64,000 nucleotides of DNA from JAWWPG01 sp963820035 (lineage in GTDB: Bacteria > Actinomycetota > Actinomycetes > Propionibacteriales > Nocardioidaceae): assembly GCA_963820035.1 (NCBI GenBank), contig CAWFYK010000007.1, forward strand, positions 186,001 to 250,000, read 5' to 3'. Below are positions 31,197-40,067 of this stretch, one piece after another; the first letter of the stretch is position 1, and every line of letters starts with the position of its first letter. The translations under genes and the position numbers were made by a program. The notes under the pieces were generated by a model. That model was not told the origin of the DNA. It was given only the letters and a program-made list of their open reading frames with translations, and ran no database searches.

Positions 31197-33125
31197 ATGC
31201 GTTCGATCCTGGTCCGGGTCGCCTTGGCGATCGCGCTGGTCTCCGCTCCGCTGGCAGTCGCGGGAACGGCGAGAGGTGCCGCTCCGGCCGCCCAGCCCAG
31301 CATCACAGCTGCGACGGCGTCCGTCCCCTATGTGCTGAAGAACGGTGAGACCAAGCCGATCTACTCGTACAAGAACGCGATCCGCGAGTCGGTGTGGGTG
31401 AAGGCGCCCGACGGCGATCGTGACGGCAAACCCGACCTCGTCACGGCCGACATCATCCGGCCGAAAGAGCTCGACGGCAAGACCCCGGTGCCCGTGATCA
31501 TGGATGCGAGCCCCTACTACCTCTGCTGCGGCCGCGGCAACGAGTCCGAGACCAAGACCTACGACGCCAAGGGCAACCCGCTCAAGCTCCCGCTGTTCTA
31601 CGACAACTTCTTCGAGCCACGTGGCTACGCCATCGTGCAGGTCGACATGGCCGGAACCGCGCGCTCGACCGGCTGCGCCGACGAAGGCGCTGCATCCGAC
31701 ATCAACTCGGTGAAGGCCGTCATCGACTGGCTCAACGGACGCGCTACGGCGACCGACGTCAACGGCAAGCCGGTGAAGGCCACCTGGGCCAACGGCAGCG
31801 TCGGCATGATCGGCAAGTCCTACGACGGCACACTGGCCAACGGCGTCGCAGCGACGGGAGTACCAGGGCTGAAGACGATCGTGCCGATCAGTGGCATCAG
31901 CTCGTGGTACGACTACGACAGGTCGCAGGGCCTGCCGTTCTCCTACAACTATCCGAGCTGGCTCTCGCGTGTCGTTGAGCAGTCCCGGACTCGGCAGGTG
32001 GACTGCTCAGCGGTCAACTCCCGCATGGACCAGCGGGACGCCGACGAAACCGGTGCCTACACCAGGTTCTGGTCGAACCGCGACTATCGGGCCGCTCCCC
32101 CGCCTTCCGCCTCGAAGGTGACGGCGAGCGTCTTCCTCGCGCACGGCCTGCAGGACACCAACGTCAAGACCGTGAACTTCGGCCGCTGGTACCACCTGCT
32201 CAAGAAGAACCACATCGTCACCAAGGTCTGGCTGTCGCGGCTCGGTCACACCGACCCGTTCGACTACCGCCGGGCCGAGTGGGTCGACACGCTGCACCGC
32301 TGGTTCGACAGCCAGCTGATGGGCATCAAGAACGGCATCCTCAGGGAGCCCCGCATCGACGTCGAGGACTCGCCCGGGAAGTGGGTCACCTCCAACACCT
32401 GGCCGGTCTCCAACAACAACCAGTCGCTGACCTTCCACTCAGACGGGTCGCTCACCACAGGCGCGTCCGACAACGGGACCGACAGCTTCGTCAACAACCC
32501 GAACCAGAGCGAGGCGCAGGCCGTCGCGAAGGGCAACAACTCCAACCGGCTGCTCTACGTCACGGGCTCGCTCAACCACAACGTGCGGATCAGCGGTGAG
32601 CCGACCGTCGACCTCACCATCACCCCACATGGCTCAGTCGGGCAGGTCGGGGTCGCGCTGGTCGACTACGGCACCCAAGTCCGGGTGCGCGACAACGGCG
32701 AGGGCAACAAGACCCTCAGCAAGCAGAGCTGCTGGGGAAAGTCCACGTCGTACGACGACGCCTGCTACCACAACAGCGTCGAGGACACCCTGTCCACGCC
32801 GCTCGCGGTGGTGGCTCGGGGATGGGCCAGGCTGACCGGCAACCAGGCGAACAGGCTCACGGTCGACCTGGCCTACAACGACGTCGTGATCCCGGCCGGC
32901 CACCAGCTCGGGCTGGCGATCTTCGGGGCCTCGCCCAACTGGCTCGTCACGATCGACGGGAAGGCGACCCACTACGACGTGGACCTCGGGGCAAGCTCCC
33001 TGACCCTGCCGATCGTCGGCAAGCTGTCGCTCGGCGCCAACGCGGGCGACCTCAGCCAGGTGCCACGGCACATCCCCGCAGGTGTGCTGCCGGCATCCGA
33101 CCCGGCCAGCCGGATCCCCTTCTGA
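31197..33125 (+). CDS. Secreted Xaa-Pro dipeptidyl-peptidase / CocE-NonD family hydrolase
   Basis: Seen: 642 residues from ATG 31197 (aggaac upstream). Signal peptide about residues 1-30 (A-L-A-I-A-L-V-S-A-P-L-A-V-A-G-T-A). Alpha/beta hydrolase core: nucleophile elbow G-K-S-Y-D-G near residue 206, Asp in A-H-G-L-Q-D-T-N-V near 320, His in R-L-G-H-T-D-P near 352. The C-terminal jelly-roll X-Pro/CocE domain has V-T-G-S-L-N-H-N-V-R-I-S-G-E-P-T-V-D-L near 461. Y-Y-L-C-C-G-R-G-N near 107 may bridge the oxyanion region. Known: the family cleaves X-Pro dipeptides or esters. Acts outside the cell, and with the upstream secreted protein suggests extracellular protein use. Confidence 0.88.
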   Translation: MRSILVRVALAIALVSAPLAVAGTARGAAPAAQPSITAATASVPYVLKNGETKPIYSYKNAIRESVWVKAPDGDRDGKPDLVTADIIRPKELDGKTPVPVIMDASPYYLCCGRGNESETKTYDAKGNPLKLPLFYDNFFEPRGYAIVQVDMAGTARSTGCADEGAASDINSVKAVIDWLNGRATATDVNGKPVKATWANGSVGMIGKSYDGTLANGVAATGVPGLKTIVPISGISSWYDYDRSQGLPFSYNYPSWLSRVVEQSRTRQVDCSAVNSRMDQRDADETGAYTRFWSNRDYRAAPPPSASKVTASVFLAHGLQDTNVKTVNFGRWYHLLKKNHIVTKVWLSRLGHTDPFDYRRAEWVDTLHRWFDSQLMGIKNGILREPRIDVEDSPGKWVTSNTWPVSNNNQSLTFHSDGSLTTGASDNGTDSFVNNPNQSEAQAVAKGNNSNRLLYVTGSLNHNVRISGEPTVDLTITPHGSVGQVGVALVDYGTQVRVRDNGEGNKTLSKQSCWGKSTSYDDACYHNSVEDTLSTPLAVVARGWARLTGNQANRLTVDLAYNDVVIPAGHQLGLAIFGASPNWLVTIDGKATHYDVDLGASSLTLPIVGKLSLGANAGDLSQVPRHIPAGVLPASDPASRIPF

Positions 33126-33372
33126 GCGGCCGAGGAGAAGCCTGACGCAGAGGCTGTGAATCTGCAAAGAAGGTCGCGTCGGCCCTGACCTGGAAGTCGG
33201 GATCGCATTCTCGTGACGTATCGTCGTACGTGCACCGGGTGAGGTCGATTGATCGGCGGGGGCTGCCACCCGGTGCCAGAAGCACGAGGCGGTGCTGACG
33301 TGCGCGTCGCACGGCTGCCTACCAGCTGTCGAGGCGAACGCTGTGGTGCGGACGTCCTCCACGGAGGAGACG

Positions 33373-35073
33373 ATGAAGAAGGTCACGAGGCGGAGGCTTC
33401 TCCAAGGATCTGGCGCCGCCATCGCCGGGCTGGCCCTGGGCGGCTGCCGTGACTCCCACCAGGCCGAGTCGATCCACAACACCCCGCTCGGCTCGCCAGG
33501 GACCTCTGGCTCGCCGAACCCGTCGGGCCAGCCCAACATCGTGCTGATCATCGCCGATGACCTGGGGTTCTCCGACCTGGGCTGCTTCGGGTCGGAGATC
33601 GCCACCCCCAACCTGGACAAGCTCGCCGCCGGCGGCACGAAGTTCACCAACATGCATAACAACCCCCGGTGCTGCCCATCCCGGGCCACCTTGCTCAGCG
33701 GGCTCTATCCCACCCAGACCGGGGTCGGCTACATGACCGGCGACCAGGGCACGCCCGCCTACCAGGGCTACCTGAACCGCTTCTGCGTAACCATGGCGGA
33801 GGCACTCGCCCCGCCGGCTACCGCTCGGCCATATCCGGCAAATGGCACATGGCCCCCGAATCCCGCCTCGACGACTGGCCCGCCAACCGTGGGTTCGAGC
33901 GCTCGTACTGCGAGATGGGGTGGCGGCTACTTCCGGCCGTCCTTGTATCAGGATGGCGCCTCGATCGGGACCGTTGACCAATCCGGGCTACTTCCTGACG
34001 ACCGCCATCACGAACACCGCCATCGAGTCCATCGAGAGGTTCGCCGGCGCCGGCGACCCGTTCTTCATGTACGTCCCGTACAAGAATCCGCACTTTCCCG
34101 CTTCAGGCGCCCCCGCCGCCATCGAGCCCTACCGCGGCAACTACTGCATGGGCTGGGACGAGCTGCGCTACCAGCGCTGGGGTCGGACCCAGGACGCCAA
34201 GGTGGTCGACCCGGCATGGAAGCTGCCGAGCCCGACCGGCGGCACCGTGCGGTGGAACCAGCGTCGGCGAGCGGACTGGCAGGCGTCGAGGATGGAGGTC
34301 TACGCCGCCCTGGTCACGTTGATGGACCAAGGGATCGGGCAGATCCTCGCCTCGCTGGACCGGCTCGGGATCCGAGACAACACTTGGTGCTCTTCCTCGC
34401 GGACAACGGCGCCTGCGCGGAGGTGGTCCAGGTCAAGGACCAAGCGACGCTCCAATCTGCCCACCGCGAACGGTCTGCCGATGATCGTCGGCAACATCCC
34501 CGGCGTCTTTCCCAGGGCCGAGCAACACCTATCCAGAGCTATGGCGTCGAATGGGCCAACGCGAGCGACACGCCCTTTCCGAAAGTACAAGCGCTGGGTG
34601 GAGGAGGGCGGCATCTCGACGCCGCTCATCGCCTCCTGGCCGGGGACGATCCCGGCGGGAGGCATCGACAACCGGTTCCTCCACATCATCGACCTGATGC
34701 CGACGTTCCTCGAGCTGGCGAACGCGACCTATCCGGACTCCTACGACGGACGCGCGCTCATCCCGCTGCAGGGCCACAGCTTCGCCTCTGTGTTGCGCAA
34801 CCAGCCCGGCTCCGCCGACTGGCGGCGACCGGGATCTGCTTCTGGGAGCACATGGGTCATCGGGCCGCCCTCGTCGGGCGATGGAAGATCGTGGCGAACA
34901 AGCCGGTCGGAGCCGTTCAGGCTCTATCGACATGGAGACCGACCGCACGGAGGTCGCGAACGTCAGCGTCGACCATCCGTTCGTCACCGAGCAGCTGGGC
35001 CAGGCATGGCAGGAGTGGAAGGCCCGCACAGGAGTCCGCACCTGGAACCACGGAGCAAATACCGACAACCTGA
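33373..35073 (+). pseudogene. Arylsulfatase broken by multiple frameshifts
   Basis: Seen: from ATG 33373 a twin-arginine start (R-R-R-L-L-Q-G-S-G-A-A-I-A-G-L-A-L-G-G-C, also lipobox-like) leads into Q-P-N-I-V-L-I-I-A-D-D-L-G-F-S-D-L-G-C-F-G. The formylglycine site C-C-P-S-R-A-T-L-L-S-G is near residue 97. After about 33815 the sulfatase sequence continues only by switching frames: G-Y-R-S-A-I-S-G-K-W-H-M, Y-F-L-T-T-A-I-T-N-T-A-I-E-S, V-L-F-L-A-D-N-G-A-C, W-V-E-E-G-G-I-S-T-P-L-I-A-S-W-P-G-T, F-W-E-H-M-G-H-R-A and the C-terminal W-Q-E-W-K-A-R-T all lie in alternating frames, at least eight shifts. The first about 440 bp are intact. Recent pseudogene, or locally poor sequence. Confidence 0.75.
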
Positions 35074-35171
35074 CGGCGTGTGCGATAACTCCTTCCGACT
35101 CCCCACCAGGTCGAGCGGGCTCGGGCGAGCCCAGAAGGATATGCCGTGGTCACGTTCCGACAGGAGAACCG

Positions 35172-36253
35172 GTGCCGGTGCCACGTCTAGTCCTGCACAT
35201 CGGGGCCGCCAAGACCGCGACGACCTACATCCAGCACGGATTGTTCGACAACGAGGACATCCTCCGTCGAGTACGGGGTCTACATCCCCAAGGCGGGCCG
35301 CTTCGACTACTCGTCCAAGACGGTGAACCATCACCACCTCGTCGTGGGAGCTCCTCGACCCGGTTCGGTTCCGGCCCGACATCGGGGGCTGGGACGCTGT
35401 GCAGCCGAGATCGCCGAAGTGGACGCCGAGACGGTGCTCGTCTCCTCCGAGTCACTCGAGCGGATGACCTACTCGCCGCAGCGGCGCTCCGAGCTGCTGG
35501 AACGCATCTCACCGCTGTCCGACAACATCACGCTGGTCTATGTGGTCCGCGACCAGCTCTCCCACCTCAACAGCCTCTACAACCAGAACGTCAAGTCGCT
35601 GCGCAACGTCGACAAGTTCAAACCGTTCATCCGCAACGCCCTGCAGAGCGGCAACTTCAACCTGGACAAGTGTTTCCGCGACTGGTATGAGTCCGACAAG
35701 GTGAGTCTGGTGGCGATCCCGTTCGCCGACCTGGTTGCCGAGAACCCCCTGTTCGCGATCCTCAAGTCGGCCCGGATCGACGTACCGCTCGACGAGCTCG
35801 CGCTGTCCGAACGATCGTCCAACGAGTCGCTCGGACCTGATCGGAGTGGAGGCCTGCCGGCTGCTCGGCAGCTACCTGCGCGACCTCGACCCGTCGTTCA
35901 CCTACAAGAACGAGGTCGGGCAGCGCATCTACCGGCTCGCGGCCGCGCGGGCACGCAAGAACGGCTGGAGCGCCGACAAGTTCTGGGGCTGGGAGCCCGA
36001 GATGGCGCAGCGGGTGGCCAAGCGGTTCGCCCAGCCCAACGAGCGCTTCGCCGAGGCGGTCTGGGGGACCACCTGGCCGATCCCGCTCCCCGCCGACCGC
36101 CCGCAGGCGACGGTGAACCTCATCGACCTTCCCGACGTCGAGCTCGAGAAGGTTCGGGACTTCGTCGACGCCATGACGCGGCGCTACGTCGAACTGCGCA
36201 AGGGCGGCATACCCCGACGTCGCAAAGCCGACGAGTCCACCAAACAGGCCTGA
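35172..36253 (+). pseudogene. Sulfotransferase-like gene broken by frameshifts
   Basis: Seen: GTG 35172 follows caggaga. The protein starts V-P-R-L-V-L-H-I-G-A-A-K-T-A-T-T-Y-I-Q, the PAPS-binding loop type found in actinobacterial sulfotransferases. The frame shifts near 35265 (continuing E-Y-G-V-Y-I-P-K-A-G-R-F), again around 35345 and 35405, and near 35840. The long intact middle reads I-T-L-V-Y-V-V-R-D-Q-L-S-H-L-N-S-L-Y (3'-phosphate motif). The C-terminus (to 36253) is in a further frame and rich in aromatic residues. Adjacent to the broken sulfatase, so the pair once handled sulfate esters of some substrate. Same caveat on sequence quality. Confidence 0.65.
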
Positions 36254-36289
36254 CCAGCCCCGCAGCCCCCCGGTCGGACCCCTGCCTGG

Positions 36290-37201
36290 TCAGGGCAGCC
36301 AGCCGGTGAGCCGGCTACGCAGGCCGGCCGCGTCGAGACCGTAGGCACGCGCGTGCTGCTCCGGCGTCCCGTAGCGGCGGAGCTCGACCCGCGGCACCCC
36401 GATCGACAGCAGCCGGTGCGGCACGTGTGAGAGGGCAGTCGCCACCTCCGCTGCCGACGTGCCCTGCCCATAGGGCTCGACGAGGACGACGTCCGGCGCC
36501 TCGAGCGTGGCGAGCAACGTCGCCGTGTCGAACGGCCGAACGGTCGAGGCGTAGAGCACCGTCACGTCGAGCCCGGCGGTCGCGGCCAGCACCGGCTCCA
36601 GCATCGGGCCGACGGCGATGACGGTCCCTCGCCCGCCCCGGGTGACCACGTGCATCGGACCGACCGGGAACGCCCGAGAGTTGACCTGGGTGCTGGCGCG
36701 GACATAGACGCGACCGGTGTCGGCCACTGCCCGGCCCAGCAGCGAGGCGAGCTCCCGTGGATGCCCGGGGACGTGGATGTCCCACTCCGGAAGCGTGTCG
36801 AGCAGGGCCACGTCCCCCGGGGACTGGTGGGTGCGTCCGCTCGTCGCGTTGTCGTATGACGCACCGATGCTCACGAGCACTCCGCCCACGTCCTGATGCC
36901 CGAACCCGAGCTTGATCTGCTCGAAGCCGCGCTCCACGATGAAGGGCGCGATCGAGTGCACGATCGGGCGCATCCCGGTCAAGGCAAGTCCCGCGCCGAC
37001 ATTCACCGCCAGCTGCTCACGGATGCCGACGTTGACCACCCGGTCGGGATGCCGTCGGGCGGCCTCTTCGAAAGCGGCGGCCGAGATGTCGGCGAGCACC
37101 AGGGCGACAGACAGGTCGTCGTCCAGCAGCCGTGACGTCGTCTCTGCAAACGCCTCACGCATGGTCTGTTCCAGGGTCTGCTCCAAGGCCTGCTGCGTCA
37201 T
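36290..37201 (-). CDS. Transketolase, C-terminal (pyrimidine-binding/C-terminal domain) subunit
   Basis: Seen: 303 residues from ATG 37201, which overlaps the stop of the N-terminal subunit (ATGA). A-D-I-S-A-A-A-F near 38; V-N-V-G-I-R-E-Q-L-A-V-N-V-G-A-G-L-A near 56-73 contains the Glu that activates the TPP aminopyrimidine; T-H-Q-S-P-G-D-V-A near 124 and Y-V-R-A-S near 165 follow; the C-terminal domain (T-V-R-P-F-D and V-E-P-Y-G-Q-G) is present. Known: split transketolases work as N+C heterodimers. Sugar-phosphate substrate cannot be read from sequence. Controlled with its partner from the SoxR-box promoter. Confidence 0.88.
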   Translation of the reverse strand: MTQQALEQTLEQTMREAFAETTSRLLDDDLSVALVLADISAAAFEEAARRHPDRVVNVGIREQLAVNVGAGLALTGMRPIVHSIAPFIVERGFEQIKLGFGHQDVGGVLVSIGASYDNATSGRTHQSPGDVALLDTLPEWDIHVPGHPRELASLLGRAVADTGRVYVRASTQVNSRAFPVGPMHVVTRGGRGTVIAVGPMLEPVLAATAGLDVTVLYASTVRPFDTATLLATLEAPDVVLVEPYGQGTSAAEVATALSHVPHRLLSIGVPRVELRRYGTPEQHARAYGLDAAGLRSRLTGWLP

Positions 37202-37932
37202 GACTTCTCCTCGACTTCCGCCACCACGAGGGTCGGATGTGACTCGTGCGTACGGCGGAGCGCGGGCGCCAGGACGTCGTGGTCCCGGCCGTCGACCCTG
37301 GACACCTGCCAGCCCGCTGCGGCGAACCGGCTCTCGATGCCGTTCGTCCAGCCCCAGGTGGCCGACGCGTTGTCGACGACAACCACGGTCAGAGCCGACA
37401 GTCCGGCCGCCCCGGCGTACTCGATCGCCTCCGCGTTGGTCCCCTCGTCGAGCTCGGCGTCTCCGACGAGGGTGACAACGCGCGAGCCGATTCCCTGGGC
37501 TCTCAGTCCCAGGGCGGTTCCGACTGCGAGGGGAAGCCCGTGACCGAGTGACCCGGAGGAGATCTCGACGCCGGGCACCAGGTTGCGGTCCGGGTGGAAG
37601 CCGAGCGGCGACTGGAACGCGCCGAACGACGGCAGCCAGTCGACCGGGAAGAACTCGTGGGCGGCGAGCACGGCATAGTAGGCGGACGGACCATGCCCCT
37701 TGCTCAGATAGAACCGGTCCCGAGTCGGGTCGTTCATCAGCTCGGGACTCACGTGCAGCACCTCGTCATAGAGCACCCACAGGACGTCGAGCGTCGAGGC
37801 GGCGGCGGGATCGTGCTTCTCATCCCCGGTCTGCAGCTCGATCAGGCGCGGCAGATCGGCGTACCTCAGCACGCGGGAGGGATCAGGGACGGTCGGGTGG
37901 GAGGTCAGTTGCTGGGTCGTCGAAGGCACCAT
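37198..37932 (-). CDS. Transketolase, N-terminal (TPP-diphosphate-binding) subunit
   Basis: Seen: 244 residues from ATG 37932. L-S-K-G-H-G-P-S-A-Y-Y near 73 (His for TPP/substrate) and G-S-L-G-H-G-L-P-L-A-V-G near 127 are present. The TPP/metal motif G-D-A-E-L-D-E-G-T-N-A-E-A near 157 is the G-D-(A/G)-E...N type. The start is fixed by the promoter: the ATG lies 6 nt after the -10 CAGGCT, so the mRNA is leaderless. Operon with the C-terminal subunit. Inferred regulation: induction by SoxR (box at 37947-37966) under redox-cycling stress, linking pentose-phosphate flux or a specialised transketolation to oxidative conditions. Confidence 0.88.
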   Translation of the reverse strand: MVPSTTQQLTSHPTVPDPSRVLRYADLPRLIELQTGDEKHDPAAASTLDVLWVLYDEVLHVSPELMNDPTRDRFYLSKGHGPSAYYAVLAAHEFFPVDWLPSFGAFQSPLGFHPDRNLVPGVEISSGSLGHGLPLAVGTALGLRAQGIGSRVVTLVGDAELDEGTNAEAIEYAGAAGLSALTVVVVDNASATWGWTNGIESRFAAAGWQVSRVDGRDHDVLAPALRRTHESHPTLVVAEVEEKS

Positions 37933-37938
37933 CCCGCA

Positions 37939-37969
37939 AGCCTGCTACCTCAAGTCCACTTGAGGTCAA
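37939..37969 (-). promoter_or_regulatory. SoxR box within a 19-bp-spaced leaderless promoter of the transketolase operon
   Basis: ACCTCAAGT-CC-ACTTGAGGT (37947-37966) is a perfect palindrome whose core equals the classical SoxR box. It lies between -35 TTGACC (37969-37964) and -10 CAGGCT (37944-37939). The spacer is exactly 19 nt, the overlong spacing used by MerR-type activators. The ATG follows 6 nt after the -10. soxR is at 38276, 344 bp from this ATG. Confidence 0.85.
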
Positions 37970-38092
37970 CAGGCTTCCGGAGCCCGGCGACCAGACTCAC
38001 GTCCGTCCTGCTCGGAAGCGATATCACCACGGCGCCTGTAGGGTCGAACGAGAGCCGGACATCTCGTTCCGGCCCCGAGAGAAGGAGGCCCC

Positions 38093-38266
38093 ATGGGGCT
38101 TGACGACAAGGCGAAGAACAAAGTCGAGGACGTCCAGGGCAAGGGCAAGGAAGCCCTCGGCAACGCAACCGGCGACGAGCAGACCGAGGCCGAAGGCAAG
38201 AACGACCAGCGCAAGTCCGACGTCAAGCAGGCCGGCGAGAAGGTCAAGGACGTCTTCAAGCACTGA
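38093..38266 (+). CDS. CsbD-like stress protein
   Basis: Seen: 57 residues from ATG 38093 with gaaggagg upstream, too short for most automatic ORF lists. The sequence M-G-L-D-D-K-A-K-N-K-V-E-D-V-Q-G-K-G-K-E and the later G-D-E-Q-T-E-A-E-G-K-N-D-Q match the CsbD family, small highly charged, helix-prone general-stress proteins of unknown action. Ends with K-V-K-D-V-F-K-H. Lies 10 bp before soxR on the same strand, so both are probably co-transcribed. No SoxR-type dyad of its own was found; the SoxR box faces the opposite strand. Confidence 0.85.
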   Translation: MGLDDKAKNKVEDVQGKGKEALGNATGDEQTEAEGKNDQRKSDVKQAGEKVKDVFKH

Positions 38267-38275
38267 CCCTGGTCG

Positions 38276-38749
38276 ATGACCCGGCTGACGCAGCACCTGA
38301 GCATCGGCGAGCTGTCAGCACGGTCGGGGGTAGCCCCGTCCGCCTTGCGGTTCTACGAGGATGTGGGACTTGTCTTCGCGGAACGCACGGCTGGCAACCA
38401 GCGGCGCTATCCCCGTCACATGTTGCGACGGATCGCCTTCATCAGGGCTGCTCAGCGGGTCGGCCTCAGCCTCGACGAGATCCGCCACGCGCTCGCGTCC
38501 TTGCCGGAGGGACGGACGCCGACCAAGGCCGACTGGGAGCGTGTGTCGCACTCCTGGACTGCGAGGATCGACCGTCAGATCGACGACCTCCAACGGATGA
38601 AGGTCAAGCTGACAAGCTGTATCGGCTGCGGCTGCCTGTCGCTGCGCACCTGCGCGCTCAGCAACCCTGACGACGAGCAGGCTGCGGTTGGGCCCGGCCC
38701 GGCGTGGCTGGCCACGGACGAGAACCACGGTCAGGTCCGTCCGTCGTAG
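38276..38749 (+). CDS. soxR: Redox-sensitive MerR-family regulator SoxR
   Basis: Seen: 157 residues from ATG 38276. N-terminal MerR HTH: L-S-I-G-E-L-S-A-R-S-G-V-A-P-S-A-L-R-F-Y-E near residues 8-28, then R-R-Y-P-R-H near 43. Dimerisation helix 75-110. The [2Fe-2S] motif C-I-G-C-G-C-L-S-L-R-T-C lies near residues 115-126 with all four cysteines. Known: SoxR is activated by oxidation of its cluster by redox-cycling compounds and untwists promoters with 19-20 bp spacers. The tail (D-D-E-Q-A-A-V-G-P-G-P) is longer than in E. coli. The likely target is the SoxR-box promoter of the transketolase operon on the other strand. Confidence 0.93.
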   Translation: MTRLTQHLSIGELSARSGVAPSALRFYEDVGLVFAERTAGNQRRYPRHMLRRIAFIRAAQRVGLSLDEIRHALASLPEGRTPTKADWERVSHSWTARIDRQIDDLQRMKVKLTSCIGCGCLSLRTCALSNPDDEQAAVGPGPAWLATDENHGQVRPS

Positions 38750-38861
38750 CCGGCACTCCTTCGATGGAGGGCGATGCCGCGAGGACTGCCGAGCACGACC
38801 GCGGGATGTGCTACCGGTGGGCGCAGGCCGTCCTTCGTGACGGAGTGGCAGGATCGACGCC

Positions 38862-40067
38862 ATGGCCCTGCGCATCGTGGCGACGACGCCCCAGCCCGAG
38901 TTCGTGTCGCTGCCATGGCAGCTGCCGCTCGAGGAGTGGTCTGGACCGTTTCTCGTGGACCTGCCCCGTGGCCTCTCCCGCCATATCGTCCGCTTCGTGC
39001 GGGTGAAGGAACAGCTCTACGCCGTGAAGGAGACCCGGGAGCCGATCGCCTGGGGTGAGTACCGGCTGCTTCGTGACCTGCGCAGGCTGCGGGTCCCGGC
39101 CGTCGAGCCCGTCGGGGTCGTGACGGGGCGAGAGTCGCCTGCCGGGGAGACCATCGAGCCTGCCCTGCTGACCCGCCACCTCAACTTCTCGATGCCCTAC
39201 CGCGAGCTGTTCTCCCGGGGCGTCCGGCCCGACACGATGCCGAAGCTCGTGGACGCCCTCGTCGTCCTGCTCATCAAGCTCCACCTCGCCGGCTTCTTCT
39301 GGGGCGACTGCTCGCTGTCCAACACGCTGTTCCGGCGATCCGCAGGCGAGTTCGCGGCCTACCTCGTGGACGCGGAGACGGGTGAGCTCCACGAGCAGCT
39401 CAGCAACGGTCAGCGGGCGCACGACCTCGAGATCGCGACCAGCAACCTGTTCGCCGAGATCCTGGACCTCCAGGCGGGCGGCATGATGAGCGAGGAGATC
39501 GACGCCTACGACCTGGCGACGAGCGTCGCCGGGCGCTATGACGGGCTCTGGATCGAGCTCACCTCGACGGAGAACTTCTCCACCGACGAGATGTGGCGGA
39601 TCGAGCAGCGCATCGCCCGGCTCAACGACCTCGGGTTCGACGTGGACGAGCTCGACATCGTCACGGACTGGGACGGCTCGACGGTGCGCCTCCAGCCCAA
39701 GGTCGTCGACGCCGGCCACCACCAGCGTCGCCTGCAGAGCCTCACCGGGCTCGACGTGGAGGAGAACCAAGCGCGCCGGCTGCTCAACGACCTGGACGCC
39801 TTCGCCGCCGCGAACGACCTCCAGCGCGAGGATCCCGCGATGGTCGCACATCGCTGGCTGACGGAGATCTTCCTGCCGGTCGTCGCGCTGGTGCCCGCCG
39901 AGAAGCGGGCCGAGCTCGAGCCGGCGGAGCTCTTCCACGAGATCCTCGAGCACCGCTGGTACCTCTCCGAGGGCGCCGGCAAGGAGATCGGGATCTTCGA
40001 CACCGCCGAGGACTACGCCAAGCGGGATCTCACCCGCGTGGGCCCCGCAGCAGGCTCCGGGCAATGA
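38862..40067 (+). CDS. DUF4032 protein (kinase-like)
   Basis: Seen: 401 residues. The N-terminal half resembles a WaaP/Kdo-type kinase: V-K-E-Q-L-Y-A-V-K-E-T near residue 50 has the Lys, L-A-G-F-F-W-G-D-C-S-L-S-N-T-L-F near 140-155 is a loop of H-G-D-x-x-x-x-N type with Asp and Asn, and Y-L-V-D-A-E-T-G near 166 is the D-F-G equivalent. The C-terminal half is DUF4032-specific, with V-A-G-R-Y-D-G-L-W and H-R-W-Y-L-S-E near the end. Inferred: a cytoplasmic phosphotransferase-like protein of unknown substrate, common in actinobacteria. CAGGAT 7 nt before the ATG suggests a leaderless mRNA. The last 38 bp overlap the convergent acyl-CoA dehydrogenase gene. Confidence 0.8.
   Translation: MALRIVATTPQPEFVSLPWQLPLEEWSGPFLVDLPRGLSRHIVRFVRVKEQLYAVKETREPIAWGEYRLLRDLRRLRVPAVEPVGVVTGRESPAGETIEPALLTRHLNFSMPYRELFSRGVRPDTMPKLVDALVVLLIKLHLAGFFWGDCSLSNTLFRRSAGEFAAYLVDAETGELHEQLSNGQRAHDLEIATSNLFAEILDLQAGGMMSEEIDAYDLATSVAGRYDGLWIELTSTENFSTDEMWRIEQRIARLNDLGFDVDELDIVTDWDGSTVRLQPKVVDAGHHQRRLQSLTGLDVEENQARRLLNDLDAFAAANDLQREDPAMVAHRWLTEIFLPVVALVPAEKRAELEPAELFHEILEHRWYLSEGAGKEIGIFDTAEDYAKRDLTRVGPAAGSGQ

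Noticed and set aside
33800..35850. Programmed ribosomal frameshifting in the sulfatase/sulfotransferase
   Set aside because: Too many shifts, in both directions, without slippery heptamers; decay or sequence error is far simpler.
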